From: CAG-488 sp051881315
Lineage (GTDB): Bacteria; Bacillota; Clostridia; Oscillospirales; Acutalibacteraceae
Assembly (NCBI GenBank): GCA_051881315.1
Contig: JBJEPQ010000029.1
Span: 1 to 64,000, forward strand
Direction of reading: 5' to 3'
Length of the DNA stretch: 64,000 nucleotides
The notes under the pieces are model-generated. The model was not told the origin of the DNA. It saw only the letters and a list, made by a program, of their open reading frames with translations, and did no database searches. The position numbers were made by a program, and so were the translations under genes. Below are positions 44,501 through 53,247 of the stretch, piece by piece. Position 1 is the first letter of the stretch, and the number at the start of each line of letters is the position of its first letter.

Positions 44501-47500
44501 GTTAAATCTCTCGGTAAATGAAGATAATCGTGGTGAAGTCCGTTATCAGTATAGCGTTAACGGCGGGGAGTATATCGATCTTAAGTCCTCGGTAATTGGT
44601 CCGTTTAATTCAAATACAGATCAAAACTTGAAGATCAAGGCAATTGGAGAAAACGGACTGGAGAGTAAAGAGGAAGAGTTCACAGTAAAGGTTGACAAGA
44701 CTGAACCGAGTGTTGCAATCGAATATAGTAGCAGCGTTGTCGACAAGATTATAAACATAATCGGAAAATGGATTTATTCCCAAGATACTGTAAAAGTTAA
44801 AGTAACTGCAAATGATGAAATTGACGGATTGGTCAATTCGGGAATAAAGAAAATCTCGCTTTATCAAGTCGAAGGCGAAAGCAGAACGCTGTTAAAGGAT
44901 AAAAACGGTGAAGATTGCGTAAAAGAGTTTATTGACGGTAATTTGAAAGAAACCGTCAGCTTTGCCATAAACAAGTCGACGGCTGATATTATGGCGGTCG
45001 TTGAGGACGTTGCAGGCAACACAAACGAAAAATCCAACAACGAAAAAATCGTTATTGACAGCAACAAACCAATTATTTCTTTTGTTGAAAATGAGGGTCC
45101 GATAAAAGAAACTGCAGGAATAAAATATTTCCAAAAACATCCCACAATCACAGTCAAAGTGACGGACGATAATTTTGATGAAAAAACAACGTCTGTTTCG
45201 ATCACTGATTTTGACGGTAATTCTGTTAAGGGTTATTCCGTTGACAGAAATTTTGCAAATGATGAAAGCAATATTTATTCTAAGCAAATCGCAATCAATG
45301 AAGACGGCAATTATAAAATAACTGTTAAATCAGTAGATAAAGCCGGAAATGAGTCCGACGAAGCAACGTATTTATTGTCTGCTGATGAAACTGCGCCTGA
45401 AATTGAAATCACATTTGACAAAACCGCAAAGTTTACAAGTGAGAAAACGACAACAAAATATTTCTCCGAGAAGACAGTCGTTGCAACAGTCAAAATAACT
45501 GAGCTGAACTTTGTTCCGGAAGAAAGCATAATAACGGTAGCGGCAATAGATTCAGATGAGAATAATTACACAATAAGTGAGTGGACTCATGATGAAACCG
45601 AAGCCAATGTTTATATTGCAACGGTTAAATTTGTCGGTGAAGACAATTACTTGTTGAACGTTACCTCAACGGATTATTTAAACAATGATCCAACGACGGT
45701 TGAAGAAAGGCTCACTGTTGACAGAACTGCTCCTGAGATTGAAATAACCTATGGTACAAACCCAATTAAGGCTTTCCTTAACAATATTACGTTAGGTCTG
45801 TTCTTTAAAGATCAGGTTGATGTAACTGTATCCGTTAAAGACGCTGTTGCCGGTGTTTCTGAAATTGAGTTTTCGGGTGAACTGGAGGATAATAATTCCA
45901 TAAACACCGCTATCACGACATCAAAAGTAAGCTTTGATGAATACGATAATAACACCGAGGTTAGTAAGACGTTCTCTGTCGCTCCTCAATACAGGGGAAC
46001 AATCAGTGCTGTTGCTGCTGACTTTGCAACGAATGTTACAAAATCAACAAATGATGATCTTGTTAAAAATGCAGGAGAACTTCCTGAAAAAGATTACAGC
46101 AAAATTGAACTGGTAGTGGATAATATAGCTCCGGTAATCAGTGACATAATGCTGACCTCGGACGGCAATATGAACAAGAAGGTCGGTGTAGGAACAGAGC
46201 TGTTTGCGAATGACAACGTTAAGGCTTCGTTTACAATAACTGAAGCGAATTTCTTCAGTGAAGATGTTGCCGTTGTTGTAACCAATGAGGACGAAAACGG
46301 AAAAATATCTACCGTTGTTTATCAAAACGGAAAGATAACGGTTGACGGAAAGGTTTTGCAAACAGGTGAAAAGGATCCGTACGGTTATAATTGGAATGAT
46401 AAGCAAGCGTTTTTAAACTTTGAAAACGACGGTGATTATTCTATTACCGTAAACTATACAGATAAGACCGGCAATGTTGCTGAAGAAAAAGCAACCAAGT
46501 TTACTGTCGATAAAACAGCTCCCGTAATCGAAGAGATTTCCTTTGATAAGACAGCGAAATACACGAGTGATAACACAGCTATCAATTATTTTTCAGAGGA
46601 ATCTGTTGTTATGACCGTTAAGGTTAAAGAGCATAATTTTGATGCAGTAAGCAGTATTATAACGGTAACCCCGGAAGAAAAGACCGGAAGAAATTATACA
46701 ATAAGCGAGTGGACACAGGATAAAACCGATAACAATGTTTATATTGCAACGGTTACATTAACTGATGAGGACAATTATTCGATCGGTGTTAATGTAAAAG
46801 ATTATGCACTCAGAGAGGCTTCTGATGAAAAGAAGGTTACTTTGGACAGAACAGCTCCGCTTATTGAAATTAAATACAATGTTAATCCGCTTAAGGCATT
46901 CTTAAACGAAGTAACACTTGGACTGTTCTTCAATGAAACCGTAACAGCGAAAGTTACCTTCAATGATAAAATCGCAGGTCTTAGAAATATAAAAGTGTTT
47001 AGTACACTTGAAGAGGGTATTTCCTCGGTCAATAAGGCGCCTGCAGAAACAAGTGAAAAATTAGATGAGAAAACAACCGAAAAATCAATAGACTATTCTA
47101 TTGAGCCGCAGTTCAGGGGTACTTTGGTTGCAGAAGCGAGCGATTATTCGACTAATAGTCATAGAACCGACTATAAGGATCTTACTGAAATAACCGCATC
47201 GGATAAATTCGGAAATGTTGAACTTGTAGTTGACAACAAAGCTCCGGTCATTAGCGATATAGTTCTTACATCTGTTGGAAACATTCAGGTTAAATCCGGC
47301 GTAGGAACAGAGCAGTTTGCAAATGACAATGTTACCGCTTCATTTACAGTAACTGAAGCAAATTTCTTTAGTGAAGATGTAGTTGTTACCGTAAAGAGCG
47401 AAGATGAAAACGGAAAGCTTGTTACGGTGACATACCAAAAGGGAGAAATCACAGTTGACGGTGTGAAGCAGGAAAATGATCCGTATAATTACAGTTGGTC

Positions 47501-50500
47501 TACAGCTAAAGATGAAGATGTATATGAAGCTAAGCTGAATTTTACAGATGAAAATGACTATACAATTACTGTTGATTATACTGACAAATCCGGAAATCGA
47601 GCTGAAACCAAAACAGAAGATTTCACCATCGACAGAACGGCTCCCGTGATTGAAGAAATTATATTTGACAAAACGGAAAAGCGTATAGGCAAAGATACAG
47701 GAATTTACTATTTTTCTGAGCCGCAGGTTGTCGCAACTATAAGAATTAAAGAGCATAACTTCGATGCTGAAAACACTATCATAACGGTAACTCCGGAAGA
47801 AAAGGACGGCAAGAATTATTTAATCAGCGAATGGAACAAGGACAAAGCTGATGGCAATATTTATGTTGCAACGATTACCTTTACCGGAGAAAACAACTAT
47901 TCAATCAATGTACAGTCAAAGGATTATGCTGAAAATAATGCGACAGAAGTCGGAAAGAAACTTACCGTTGACAGGACAGGCCCTCAGATCGAAATAACTT
48001 ACAGTGCAAATCCGATTAAGGCGTTCTTCAATGATGTGACTCTCGGATTGTTCTTTAAGGAAACGGTTGAGGTAACGGTTTCTGCAAAGGATCCTATTGC
48101 CGGTGTATCCCAAATTGATTTCTCCGGTGAGCTGGAGATCAAAAACTCTATTGATAACGCTATCGACGATTCCTCGGTAACGTTTGAAGAGAAGAACACC
48201 GATGTTAGCTCAACATTTACTATTGATCCTCAATACAGAGGAACCATCAAAGCAGTTGCAACTGATTATGCAACCAATGCAACAGGAACAACGAACTACG
48301 ATTTGGTTAAAAATATCGGTGAATTACCTGACGGAAAATATGATAATGTTGAAGTGATTGTTGATAGTATTGCACCTGAGATTAGTGTTGAATACAGCTC
48401 AAAACCTGTATACACGAGTGCCGAAACAGCAATAGATTATTACAATACGGAAGTAACGGCTACGGTTACAATCAATGAACATAACTTTAATGCCGCTGAT
48501 AGTTTTATTCGTGTTACGGCAAAAGATGTTTCGGAAGATGAGCTGACAGATGCAGATTTGTATGAAATTTCCGAATGGAAGACAAGCACAGAAAATGCAG
48601 ATTTACATATTGCAACTGTAAAATTTGCAAAAGACGCTAATTTCACTATTGATGTAACTTCAAAAGATTATTCAGGAAACGAAGCTATTGCTTACAGCAA
48701 TAAAGTAACAGTTGATACGACTGTTCCGATTCTTGAGGTTAGTGATATTACTTTCAGCAAGAACGATATTGAAACAACAGCCAATAATATCAATTATGAA
48801 TCTTACCAATACTTCTACAATGGTGAGATTACTGTAACAATTGATGCCTCAGATGCGACATCGGGTGTTAAGGCAATTACGTTCTATGCAGTTGATTATA
48901 CTCAGAATTCTGACGGGGAAATCAAAACGATTGAACCTTCAAGGGCGTCACAAACTGAAAAGAACGGATATATGACATATTCGTTTAAATTACCGGCAAA
49001 CTTCAAGGGTAATATATATGCTCAGGCAGAAGATTACTCAACAAACAAATCAGCCGGTGGAGCGAAAGACGGATATACTGAGTCCCAGGGTCTTGTCATT
49101 GAAAACAATGAAATGCATGAAAGTATCGCTCTTGATACGGAAAGCAGCATTATTCCCGGCAGACCCGCAAATGAAAACGGATTCTACAATGCCGATCTTC
49201 CTGTTAAGCTGTGCATCTCTGACGTTTATTCCGGAATAAATAACATTACCTATACGGTTGGTTCGGCTGATCCCATAAGTGTTGATCTTACTGAGGAAAA
49301 GGATGTTACCTATGAGTGGTCGGTGGATGTTGTTCTGAATTCTGTTTCCAACAACAACAATAATGTTCCCGTAATTCTCTCTTATGTTGACAATGCGGGA
49401 AATCCTCACGAAACAAGGACTTCCTTTAATGTTGAGTATAAGATTGATATTACCGCACCGGTCATAGATATTTCGTATGATAATAATTCCGTTCAGAACG
49501 GAAAATACTTCAAGTCTGCAAGAACCATGACGGTTAAGATTACGGAGCTTAACTTTAAGGCATCTGATGTTGTCTTTAAAATGACTAAGGACGGTCAGCC
49601 TTACAAATCGCTTGTTCCGTCGGTTGATAAGTGGAAGACAGTCGGTACTGAGCATTGGGTTACAATAACATTTGCTCAGGACGGAGATTACACATTTGAT
49701 ATCTCTTATACCGATCTTGCGGGTAACAAAAATAAAAATGTAAACTATGGCAACAGTGTAGTACCCAAAGATTTCACGATTGATAATGTCAATCCGGTAA
49801 TTAGCGTTGCGTATGACAATCAGCTTGCAAAGAACGGCAATTATTATAACAAAGGCAGAGTGGCTACGGTTACGGTCTTTGAACATAATTTTAATCCTGC
49901 CGCTTCTATTGTCAGCGTTACTGCACAAATAAGAAAGAATGGATCGGCAGTGGCTGTTCCCACTGTTTCTTCGTGGAGAAACGCAGGAAACGATTCTTAT
50001 ATAGCAACAGTTAATTTTAGTGACGATGCATTTTACACATTAGATGTAGCTGTCACGGATCTTTCCGGAAGGGTATCTCAAAAATTCAACAAGGAAGAAT
50101 TCACAGTTGATAAAACAAATCCTGTTGTAAAGATTTCCGGCGTTTCAAACAAGTCGGCGAACAAGATGAAAGAGATCAGACCGATCGTCTCAGTAAATGA
50201 TACTAATGTAAGCGGTTCTGACGTGACAATTATTATGCACGGAGCAAAGAACGGCACAGTATTCCTTTATGAAAACGGCAGCATAAAGAAGAATGTTGAC
50301 GGATACGGCGATATAAAGGTTTCTGACAGTGATTTCAGATTTGTATTTGATAATATCCAAAAGGATGATATTTACACACTTAGCGTAACATCTACGGATT
50401 TGGCAGGAAATCAGAATAAGTTTATCAGTGCGCTCAACGGAAATGGAAGCTTTATGGATCTTTCATCAAATGCAATGATGTTTTCTGTTAACAGAATTGG

Positions 50501-51353
50501 ATCGACATATATGCTCAGCAACAGCACTCAAAAGGTTGTTAAGGACTATTATGTTAATTCTGCTCCGGAAATCGTTGTTACTGAGATCAATGCTGATAAA
50601 ATTTCCAATTATGAAATTACAGTCGGCTCAAGCGGCAGCATAAAGACTCTTAAAGAGGGAACTGATTATAGTGTTGAAAAGCATAACCCGGGTGAGAGAA
50701 ATTATTCCGGCGGAGATGCGATTTGGTATGAAAATACATATAAAATTTTCAGCAGCTATTTCAAAAACGATCAGCGCTATGATATAAATCTGAGCTCAAA
50801 TGACCGAGCGACAAATGACAACTCAACGATTGGTCGTTGCCAGATCAGTTTCTGTCTCGATACGCATAAACCGACGGTTGCTATTAACGCAGACGGACTT
50901 AATTCACATAACAGTATTAACGCGGAAAAAGCAACGATTCGAATAAATGTTAATGATAATAACTGTGATATTGAAAAATGCATAATCACTCTTGATAACA
51001 GGCAACTCAAAATCGTCAACGAAAACGGAGCTTTCGTTGTTTATGACGGTTCTGTTAAGATAGGTGAATATGACTCATTGAAAAATTGCTTTGTCCTCAC
51101 GGTTACAAATACTGATGAAAGTCTGAAATCATCAAAGCATGAGATTAAATTTATCGCTGTGGATAAAGCGGGACATAAAACAGAATTAGATCCTTTCAAC
51201 TTTACTCTTTCAACTAATTTCTGGATTTTGTTCTATTCAAACACTCCTGTGTTCATTGGATCAATTGTTGGCGTAGTTGTTATCATTGCTGCAATTGTTG
51301 TAATAATAGTAGTTAAACGCAAAAAATCTGACAACGAGCAAGAACAATTCTGA
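41583..51353 (+). CDS. Giant repeat-containing surface protein with Ig-like domains
   Basis: This 3256-residue protein has a signal peptide (IFNQIIAMLISVMIVVSMAP) and a long chain of Ig-like domains, many starting with a VDxTAPxI motif (for example VDRTAPEIEITY). A C-terminal membrane helix (FIGSIVGVVVIIAAIVVIIV) and a short KRKK tail follow. There is no LPxTG motif, so it is held by the membrane helix. Residues about 1267-2260 hold three kinds of domains repeating as C-A-B-C-A-B-C-A with a period of about 375 residues. The A type contains an odd hydrophobic stretch (NPIKAFLNNITLGLFF). Such proteins act as adhesins or surface stalks. An AGGAGG site precedes the ATG. As last gene of the signalling group it may be a controlled output of the locus. 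Confidence 0.85.
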   Translation: MMKRSGKKIFNQIIAMLISVMIVVSMAPLSLATGEMDPEPKEIETTYTVSENMNITEDMDIPADAVWKIDKGITVTVSAKLTVQGAVIVDGTSKIVTVTGHDDEKNKDFDGSICFDDGSIYIKGEKCILGFDETYKYESAEISPLVLAGEGTVITVKTNGETTGSAISVTSAAEDNTPSLKINGAFRIGKDDKITIAENTEISAPENSITAVAGAAIYNKSTKCADVLNKIENASVYHWVEVNDAEEVNKSDFVEYKADPKSTYTVNAPEGKYISKLTVDGTDDLSAVKNKSKEITVEKPVSITVAFENIPDATLSINAPKYVVKGSPFSAIINTNRDGNIIVDGTELTVNENVSRKETETGFEWTVKNLTVSETKEYSVVVPDSHFSENASGSFTVIAVDPISVSASAKDGEKEYDGEYFTANDVVFTIETKGGIPQSDGTAKTDIAYSKDGGNTYTNIIGNTFTATESGEYIFKATDAESNSATTAAYTVKIDKINPSLDVKLSSDDWAPEVVVTVIPTVGDSGIKRVYYTKNGVENEIAPDENEEYIYKINSDTSDSQEYSFFVENMAGVVSEAITKTIKVDKIAPAVSVSVKRENPVDSFIDIITGSLIKVNSEKYIVTVIAEDKSSGMKETEELNADDFKCVILPESETDLSNGIAVAFDNIVNKIYREKNRIRAEFKFSDLENGKYNIYTQAVDKAGNAYEGKLSFEIDGEKKIISFDVNNDINTWSFTVKTGENTIDENANDGIYYVNKDFVLNAKATNMTKINSVVVSHNDKEIGKFTVLNYDSETGFIFDNNIFKEINDPDEMCPDGTYKFVFDTDGDAENTVLTVVKDSGTPNFDLSVSEKIVTDAELIVKNIENISSGLESIKLYKIENDETETEIVPQDGKDSVFEKTGETENTYKAIVSENGKYRVKVFGKSGMVCTKDIEINTIYKEAPVLTVVGKILDEKGGIVGDIESDTWTNKSVELNLSVNEDNRGEVRYQYSVNGGEYIDLKSSVIGPFNSNTDQNLKIKAIGENGLESKEEEFTVKVDKTEPSVAIEYSSSVVDKIINIIGKWIYSQDTVKVKVTANDEIDGLVNSGIKKISLYQVEGESRTLLKDKNGEDCVKEFIDGNLKETVSFAINKSTADIMAVVEDVAGNTNEKSNNEKIVIDSNKPIISFVENEGPIKETAGIKYFQKHPTITVKVTDDNFDEKTTSVSITDFDGNSVKGYSVDRNFANDESNIYSKQIAINEDGNYKITVKSVDKAGNESDEATYLLSADETAPEIEITFDKTAKFTSEKTTTKYFSEKTVVATVKITELNFVPEESIITVAAIDSDENNYTISEWTHDETEANVYIATVKFVGEDNYLLNVTSTDYLNNDPTTVEERLTVDRTAPEIEITYGTNPIKAFLNNITLGLFFKDQVDVTVSVKDAVAGVSEIEFSGELEDNNSINTAITTSKVSFDEYDNNTEVSKTFSVAPQYRGTISAVAADFATNVTKSTNDDLVKNAGELPEKDYSKIELVVDNIAPVISDIMLTSDGNMNKKVGVGTELFANDNVKASFTITEANFFSEDVAVVVTNEDENGKISTVVYQNGKITVDGKVLQTGEKDPYGYNWNDKQAFLNFENDGDYSITVNYTDKTGNVAEEKATKFTVDKTAPVIEEISFDKTAKYTSDNTAINYFSEESVVMTVKVKEHNFDAVSSIITVTPEEKTGRNYTISEWTQDKTDNNVYIATVTLTDEDNYSIGVNVKDYALREASDEKKVTLDRTAPLIEIKYNVNPLKAFLNEVTLGLFFNETVTAKVTFNDKIAGLRNIKVFSTLEEGISSVNKAPAETSEKLDEKTTEKSIDYSIEPQFRGTLVAEASDYSTNSHRTDYKDLTEITASDKFGNVELVVDNKAPVISDIVLTSVGNIQVKSGVGTEQFANDNVTASFTVTEANFFSEDVVVTVKSEDENGKLVTVTYQKGEITVDGVKQENDPYNYSWSTAKDEDVYEAKLNFTDENDYTITVDYTDKSGNRAETKTEDFTIDRTAPVIEEIIFDKTEKRIGKDTGIYYFSEPQVVATIRIKEHNFDAENTIITVTPEEKDGKNYLISEWNKDKADGNIYVATITFTGENNYSINVQSKDYAENNATEVGKKLTVDRTGPQIEITYSANPIKAFFNDVTLGLFFKETVEVTVSAKDPIAGVSQIDFSGELEIKNSIDNAIDDSSVTFEEKNTDVSSTFTIDPQYRGTIKAVATDYATNATGTTNYDLVKNIGELPDGKYDNVEVIVDSIAPEISVEYSSKPVYTSAETAIDYYNTEVTATVTINEHNFNAADSFIRVTAKDVSEDELTDADLYEISEWKTSTENADLHIATVKFAKDANFTIDVTSKDYSGNEAIAYSNKVTVDTTVPILEVSDITFSKNDIETTANNINYESYQYFYNGEITVTIDASDATSGVKAITFYAVDYTQNSDGEIKTIEPSRASQTEKNGYMTYSFKLPANFKGNIYAQAEDYSTNKSAGGAKDGYTESQGLVIENNEMHESIALDTESSIIPGRPANENGFYNADLPVKLCISDVYSGINNITYTVGSADPISVDLTEEKDVTYEWSVDVVLNSVSNNNNNVPVILSYVDNAGNPHETRTSFNVEYKIDITAPVIDISYDNNSVQNGKYFKSARTMTVKITELNFKASDVVFKMTKDGQPYKSLVPSVDKWKTVGTEHWVTITFAQDGDYTFDISYTDLAGNKNKNVNYGNSVVPKDFTIDNVNPVISVAYDNQLAKNGNYYNKGRVATVTVFEHNFNPAASIVSVTAQIRKNGSAVAVPTVSSWRNAGNDSYIATVNFSDDAFYTLDVAVTDLSGRVSQKFNKEEFTVDKTNPVVKISGVSNKSANKMKEIRPIVSVNDTNVSGSDVTIIMHGAKNGTVFLYENGSIKKNVDGYGDIKVSDSDFRFVFDNIQKDDIYTLSVTSTDLAGNQNKFISALNGNGSFMDLSSNAMMFSVNRIGSTYMLSNSTQKVVKDYYVNSAPEIVVTEINADKISNYEITVGSSGSIKTLKEGTDYSVEKHNPGERNYSGGDAIWYENTYKIFSSYFKNDQRYDINLSSNDRATNDNSTIGRCQISFCLDTHKPTVAINADGLNSHNSINAEKATIRINVNDNNCDIEKCIITLDNRQLKIVNENGAFVVYDGSVKIGEYDSLKNCFVLTVTNTDESLKSSKHEIKFIAVDKAGHKTELDPFNFTLSTNFWILFYSNTPVFIGSIVGVVVIIAAIVVIIVVKRKKSDNEQEQF
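45381..48358 (+). repeat. 1.12-kb super-repeat inside the giant protein gene
   Basis: Domain starts by their VDxTAP-like motif are C at 45381, 46506 and 47628; A at 45717, 46842 and 47967; B at 46115 and 47230. Distances between equal types are 1115-1125 bp. Protein text of equal types is similar (for example FANDNVKASFTITEANFFSE against FANDNVTASFTVTEANFFSE), but third codon positions have diverged, so the duplication is not recent. Confidence 0.8.
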
Positions 51354-51384
51354 TTACAAAATGAAATACTAAGCTAAATCAGAC

Positions 51385-51420
51385 AAACACCTCATTGTCA
51401 GTAATGACAATGAGGTGTTT
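51385..51420 (+). terminator. Terminator-like hairpin behind the giant protein gene
   Basis: Arms AAACACCTCATTGTCA and TGACAATGAGGTGTTT pair over 16 bp with a GTAA loop. Only a short T-rich tail follows, so some transcripts may continue into the gene at 51446. Confidence 0.75.
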
Positions 51421-51445
51421 ATGTATTTATAAAGGAGAGAAAAAT

Positions 51446-52708
51446 ATGGAAAACAGCTTAGATTTTACGGTTGCATTAGAAGATGAATTTTATTCTGTTG
51501 TTGATCAAAAAGATTTTTTAGACAAGGACGCAGAAGCAATATACAATTATTTAAACAGTCGAGTCAAAAGTATTCCTTTTTGTGACTATCTAAAAAGATA
51601 CATTTTAAGAAAACTAAATTACGATATTGATATCAATTCCGTAGAATTGAAGTTTTATCAGAATTACATTATTCAATCCTTTAATGAAAATATGACGCCA
51701 AAGTCATTTACAGAAACATCAACAAAAACCAGTGTAATAACAAAAAACTGGTTACAGCAGTCCTCTGTCAGCCGAAATGCAATTTTCCTGTTAGGCTTTG
51801 GACTGAATATGACTGTTGATGAGGTGTCGGAATTCCTTGTTAATGTACAGAACGAACATAATTTTAACTTTAAAAACCCTTTTGAAGTGGTTTGTTGGTA
51901 TTGCTATTCTCATAATTTAAAATATCCTGATTTTTTGAGAATAATGCAAAGATACAGAGCTGATTTTCAAGATACTAAAATATCGGAATTCGACTCAACA
52001 ATTGCCGTTAAAGATAAATTTATTCAAATAAATAATGAGGATGATCTGATCGGGCGTTTGAAAAGCTTAGGGTTGGTGAATAATGGAAAACATTTCAGCA
52101 CAACCGCAAGACAGTATTTCGACAAACTATACGATGATGTTCGTCGAATAATTGCGGAGCAGAAAACAAACGACGAAAAAGACTTAATTGATCGAAAGGC
52201 AACCCTTTATTATAATAGAATTGAGAACTCTGAAAAAATTTCATTTGAAGAGAAGGCACAAAGAGCGAACATTATCAGACAGTCGGCAAAAAAATACACG
52301 ATTTCAGATGTGACTGAGGGAGATGTAGAAAAGTGTATTTGTTGCGGTATTCCTTTTGATGAAAAAGGGAACTTGCTGAAACATTCTTGCTCTTCACTTG
52401 CAACACAGTTTCACAACAAGCGAATGAGCAGACAGCATTTGAGGGATATTATTCTCGGCAGAACAGATGTGGACAGATTTGATTTAATAACATTGAATTT
52501 TTATATTTTTGCAGTGAGCAATGAAAATAATAATAAAAAAAGATATATTGATTTTATTGAAAATACGAATTCAATTTTAAAAAACTGCAATATGGGTGAA
52601 TTGTATGTTGCCAATCCATACGAATGTTTTTTGATGATGTGTATTCTCTCAGATTGTCCCATGGGAACATATTCCGATGTGCTTGAACTTTCATATGAAA
52701 GATCATAA
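51446..52708 (+). CDS. Hypothetical soluble protein with two related helical segments
   Basis: This 420-residue protein has no signal peptide or membrane helix. Two regions look alike: about 105-160 (SRNAIFLLGFGLNMTVDEVS then FNFKNPFEVVCWYC) and the C-terminal part (IENTNSILKNCNMGE then VANPYECFLMMCIL), each a helical stretch leading to a K/N-P-F/Y-E motif and a hydrophobic helix. A CxxC pair (CICCGIP) and HSC lie between. No named family is recognised. AAAGGAGAG sets the start at 51446. It ends with a terminator at 52739 and closes the large locus, so a regulatory or assembly role is possible but unproven. Confidence 0.7.
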   Translation: MENSLDFTVALEDEFYSVVDQKDFLDKDAEAIYNYLNSRVKSIPFCDYLKRYILRKLNYDIDINSVELKFYQNYIIQSFNENMTPKSFTETSTKTSVITKNWLQQSSVSRNAIFLLGFGLNMTVDEVSEFLVNVQNEHNFNFKNPFEVVCWYCYSHNLKYPDFLRIMQRYRADFQDTKISEFDSTIAVKDKFIQINNEDDLIGRLKSLGLVNNGKHFSTTARQYFDKLYDDVRRIIAEQKTNDEKDLIDRKATLYYNRIENSEKISFEEKAQRANIIRQSAKKYTISDVTEGDVEKCICCGIPFDEKGNLLKHSCSSLATQFHNKRMSRQHLRDIILGRTDVDRFDLITLNFYIFAVSNENNNKKRYIDFIENTNSILKNCNMGELYVANPYECFLMMCILSDCPMGTYSDVLELSYERS

Positions 52709-52738
52709 CGCTAAAAACAACAAATGACAAAAAGGAAT

Positions 52739-52777
52739 AACCTCCGAAAGCCGATTTAGATATGGTTTTCGGAGGTT
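52739..52777. terminator. Bidirectional terminator between convergent genes
   Basis: Arms AACCTCCGAAAGCC and GGTTTTCGGAGGTT pair over 14 bp with one wobble. It stands between the + strand gene ending at 52708 and the minus-strand gene ending at 52860 and marks the border of the large locus. Confidence 0.85.
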
Positions 52778-52859
52778 GGCTTTTATAAAACATTCTTTTT
52801 AGAAAACGGGCAATTCATATTTGCTGTGTAAAGCAAAATTTGTGTACAGACTTTTTGAT

Positions 52860-53225
52860 TTACGGAATATATTCCATTGAGTTTTGTTCTTTGTAGCTGA
52901 GTTTAACATCGTGATCGGGCATTGTAAAGCGAATAACAAATCCGTTTCCCGTGCCATGCACGTCGAGGTCTTCACTTTTTCCGTCAAGGTAAAAGGTGTA
53001 GTCCGTGTCCGTGGCAACAAGGTCAAATTTCAGCTCGACTTCCTCACCTGATTTATATGTATCCTTTGCATTTGCATAAAAATCTTTCGCTCCGCAGTAA
53101 TCAACCTTATAGCTTCTTTTACCGCATCCCGTTATGAAAATTGCAATTACGATAACGGCTGTAACTATAACGGCGGCGGCAAAGACAACCGACGCATTGC
53201 CCGTCCTGAACTGTTTAAAAATCAT
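52860..53225 (-). CDS. Small putative lipoprotein
   Basis: This 121-residue protein has an N-terminal hydrophobic segment (SVVFAAAVIVTAVIVIAIFI) ending in a lipobox-like ITGC, then a beta-rich domain with a GEEVELKFDL strand and a final FTMPDHDVKLSY. The MPDHDV pattern is like the end of InlB/Big-type beta domains. A GGTGAG site precedes the ATG. It lies 22 bp behind the nucleosidase pseudogene on the same strand. Function unknown. Confidence 0.7.
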   Translation of the reverse strand: MIFKQFRTGNASVVFAAAVIVTAVIVIAIFITGCGKRSYKVDYCGAKDFYANAKDTYKSGEEVELKFDLVATDTDYTFYLDGKSEDLDVHGTGNGFVIRFTMPDHDVKLSYKEQNSMEYIP

Positions 53226-53247
53226 ATTTACTCACCGAAAAACAAAA

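Noticed and set aside
45381..48358. CRISPR-like or recombination-type direct repeats
   Set aside because: The period is over 1.1 kb, in frame and domain-sized; it is a protein repeat.
49050..49928. Minus-strand frame of 292 codons
   Set aside because: Antisense to the giant surface protein; low-complexity Arg/Asn/Ile text without recognisable domains.
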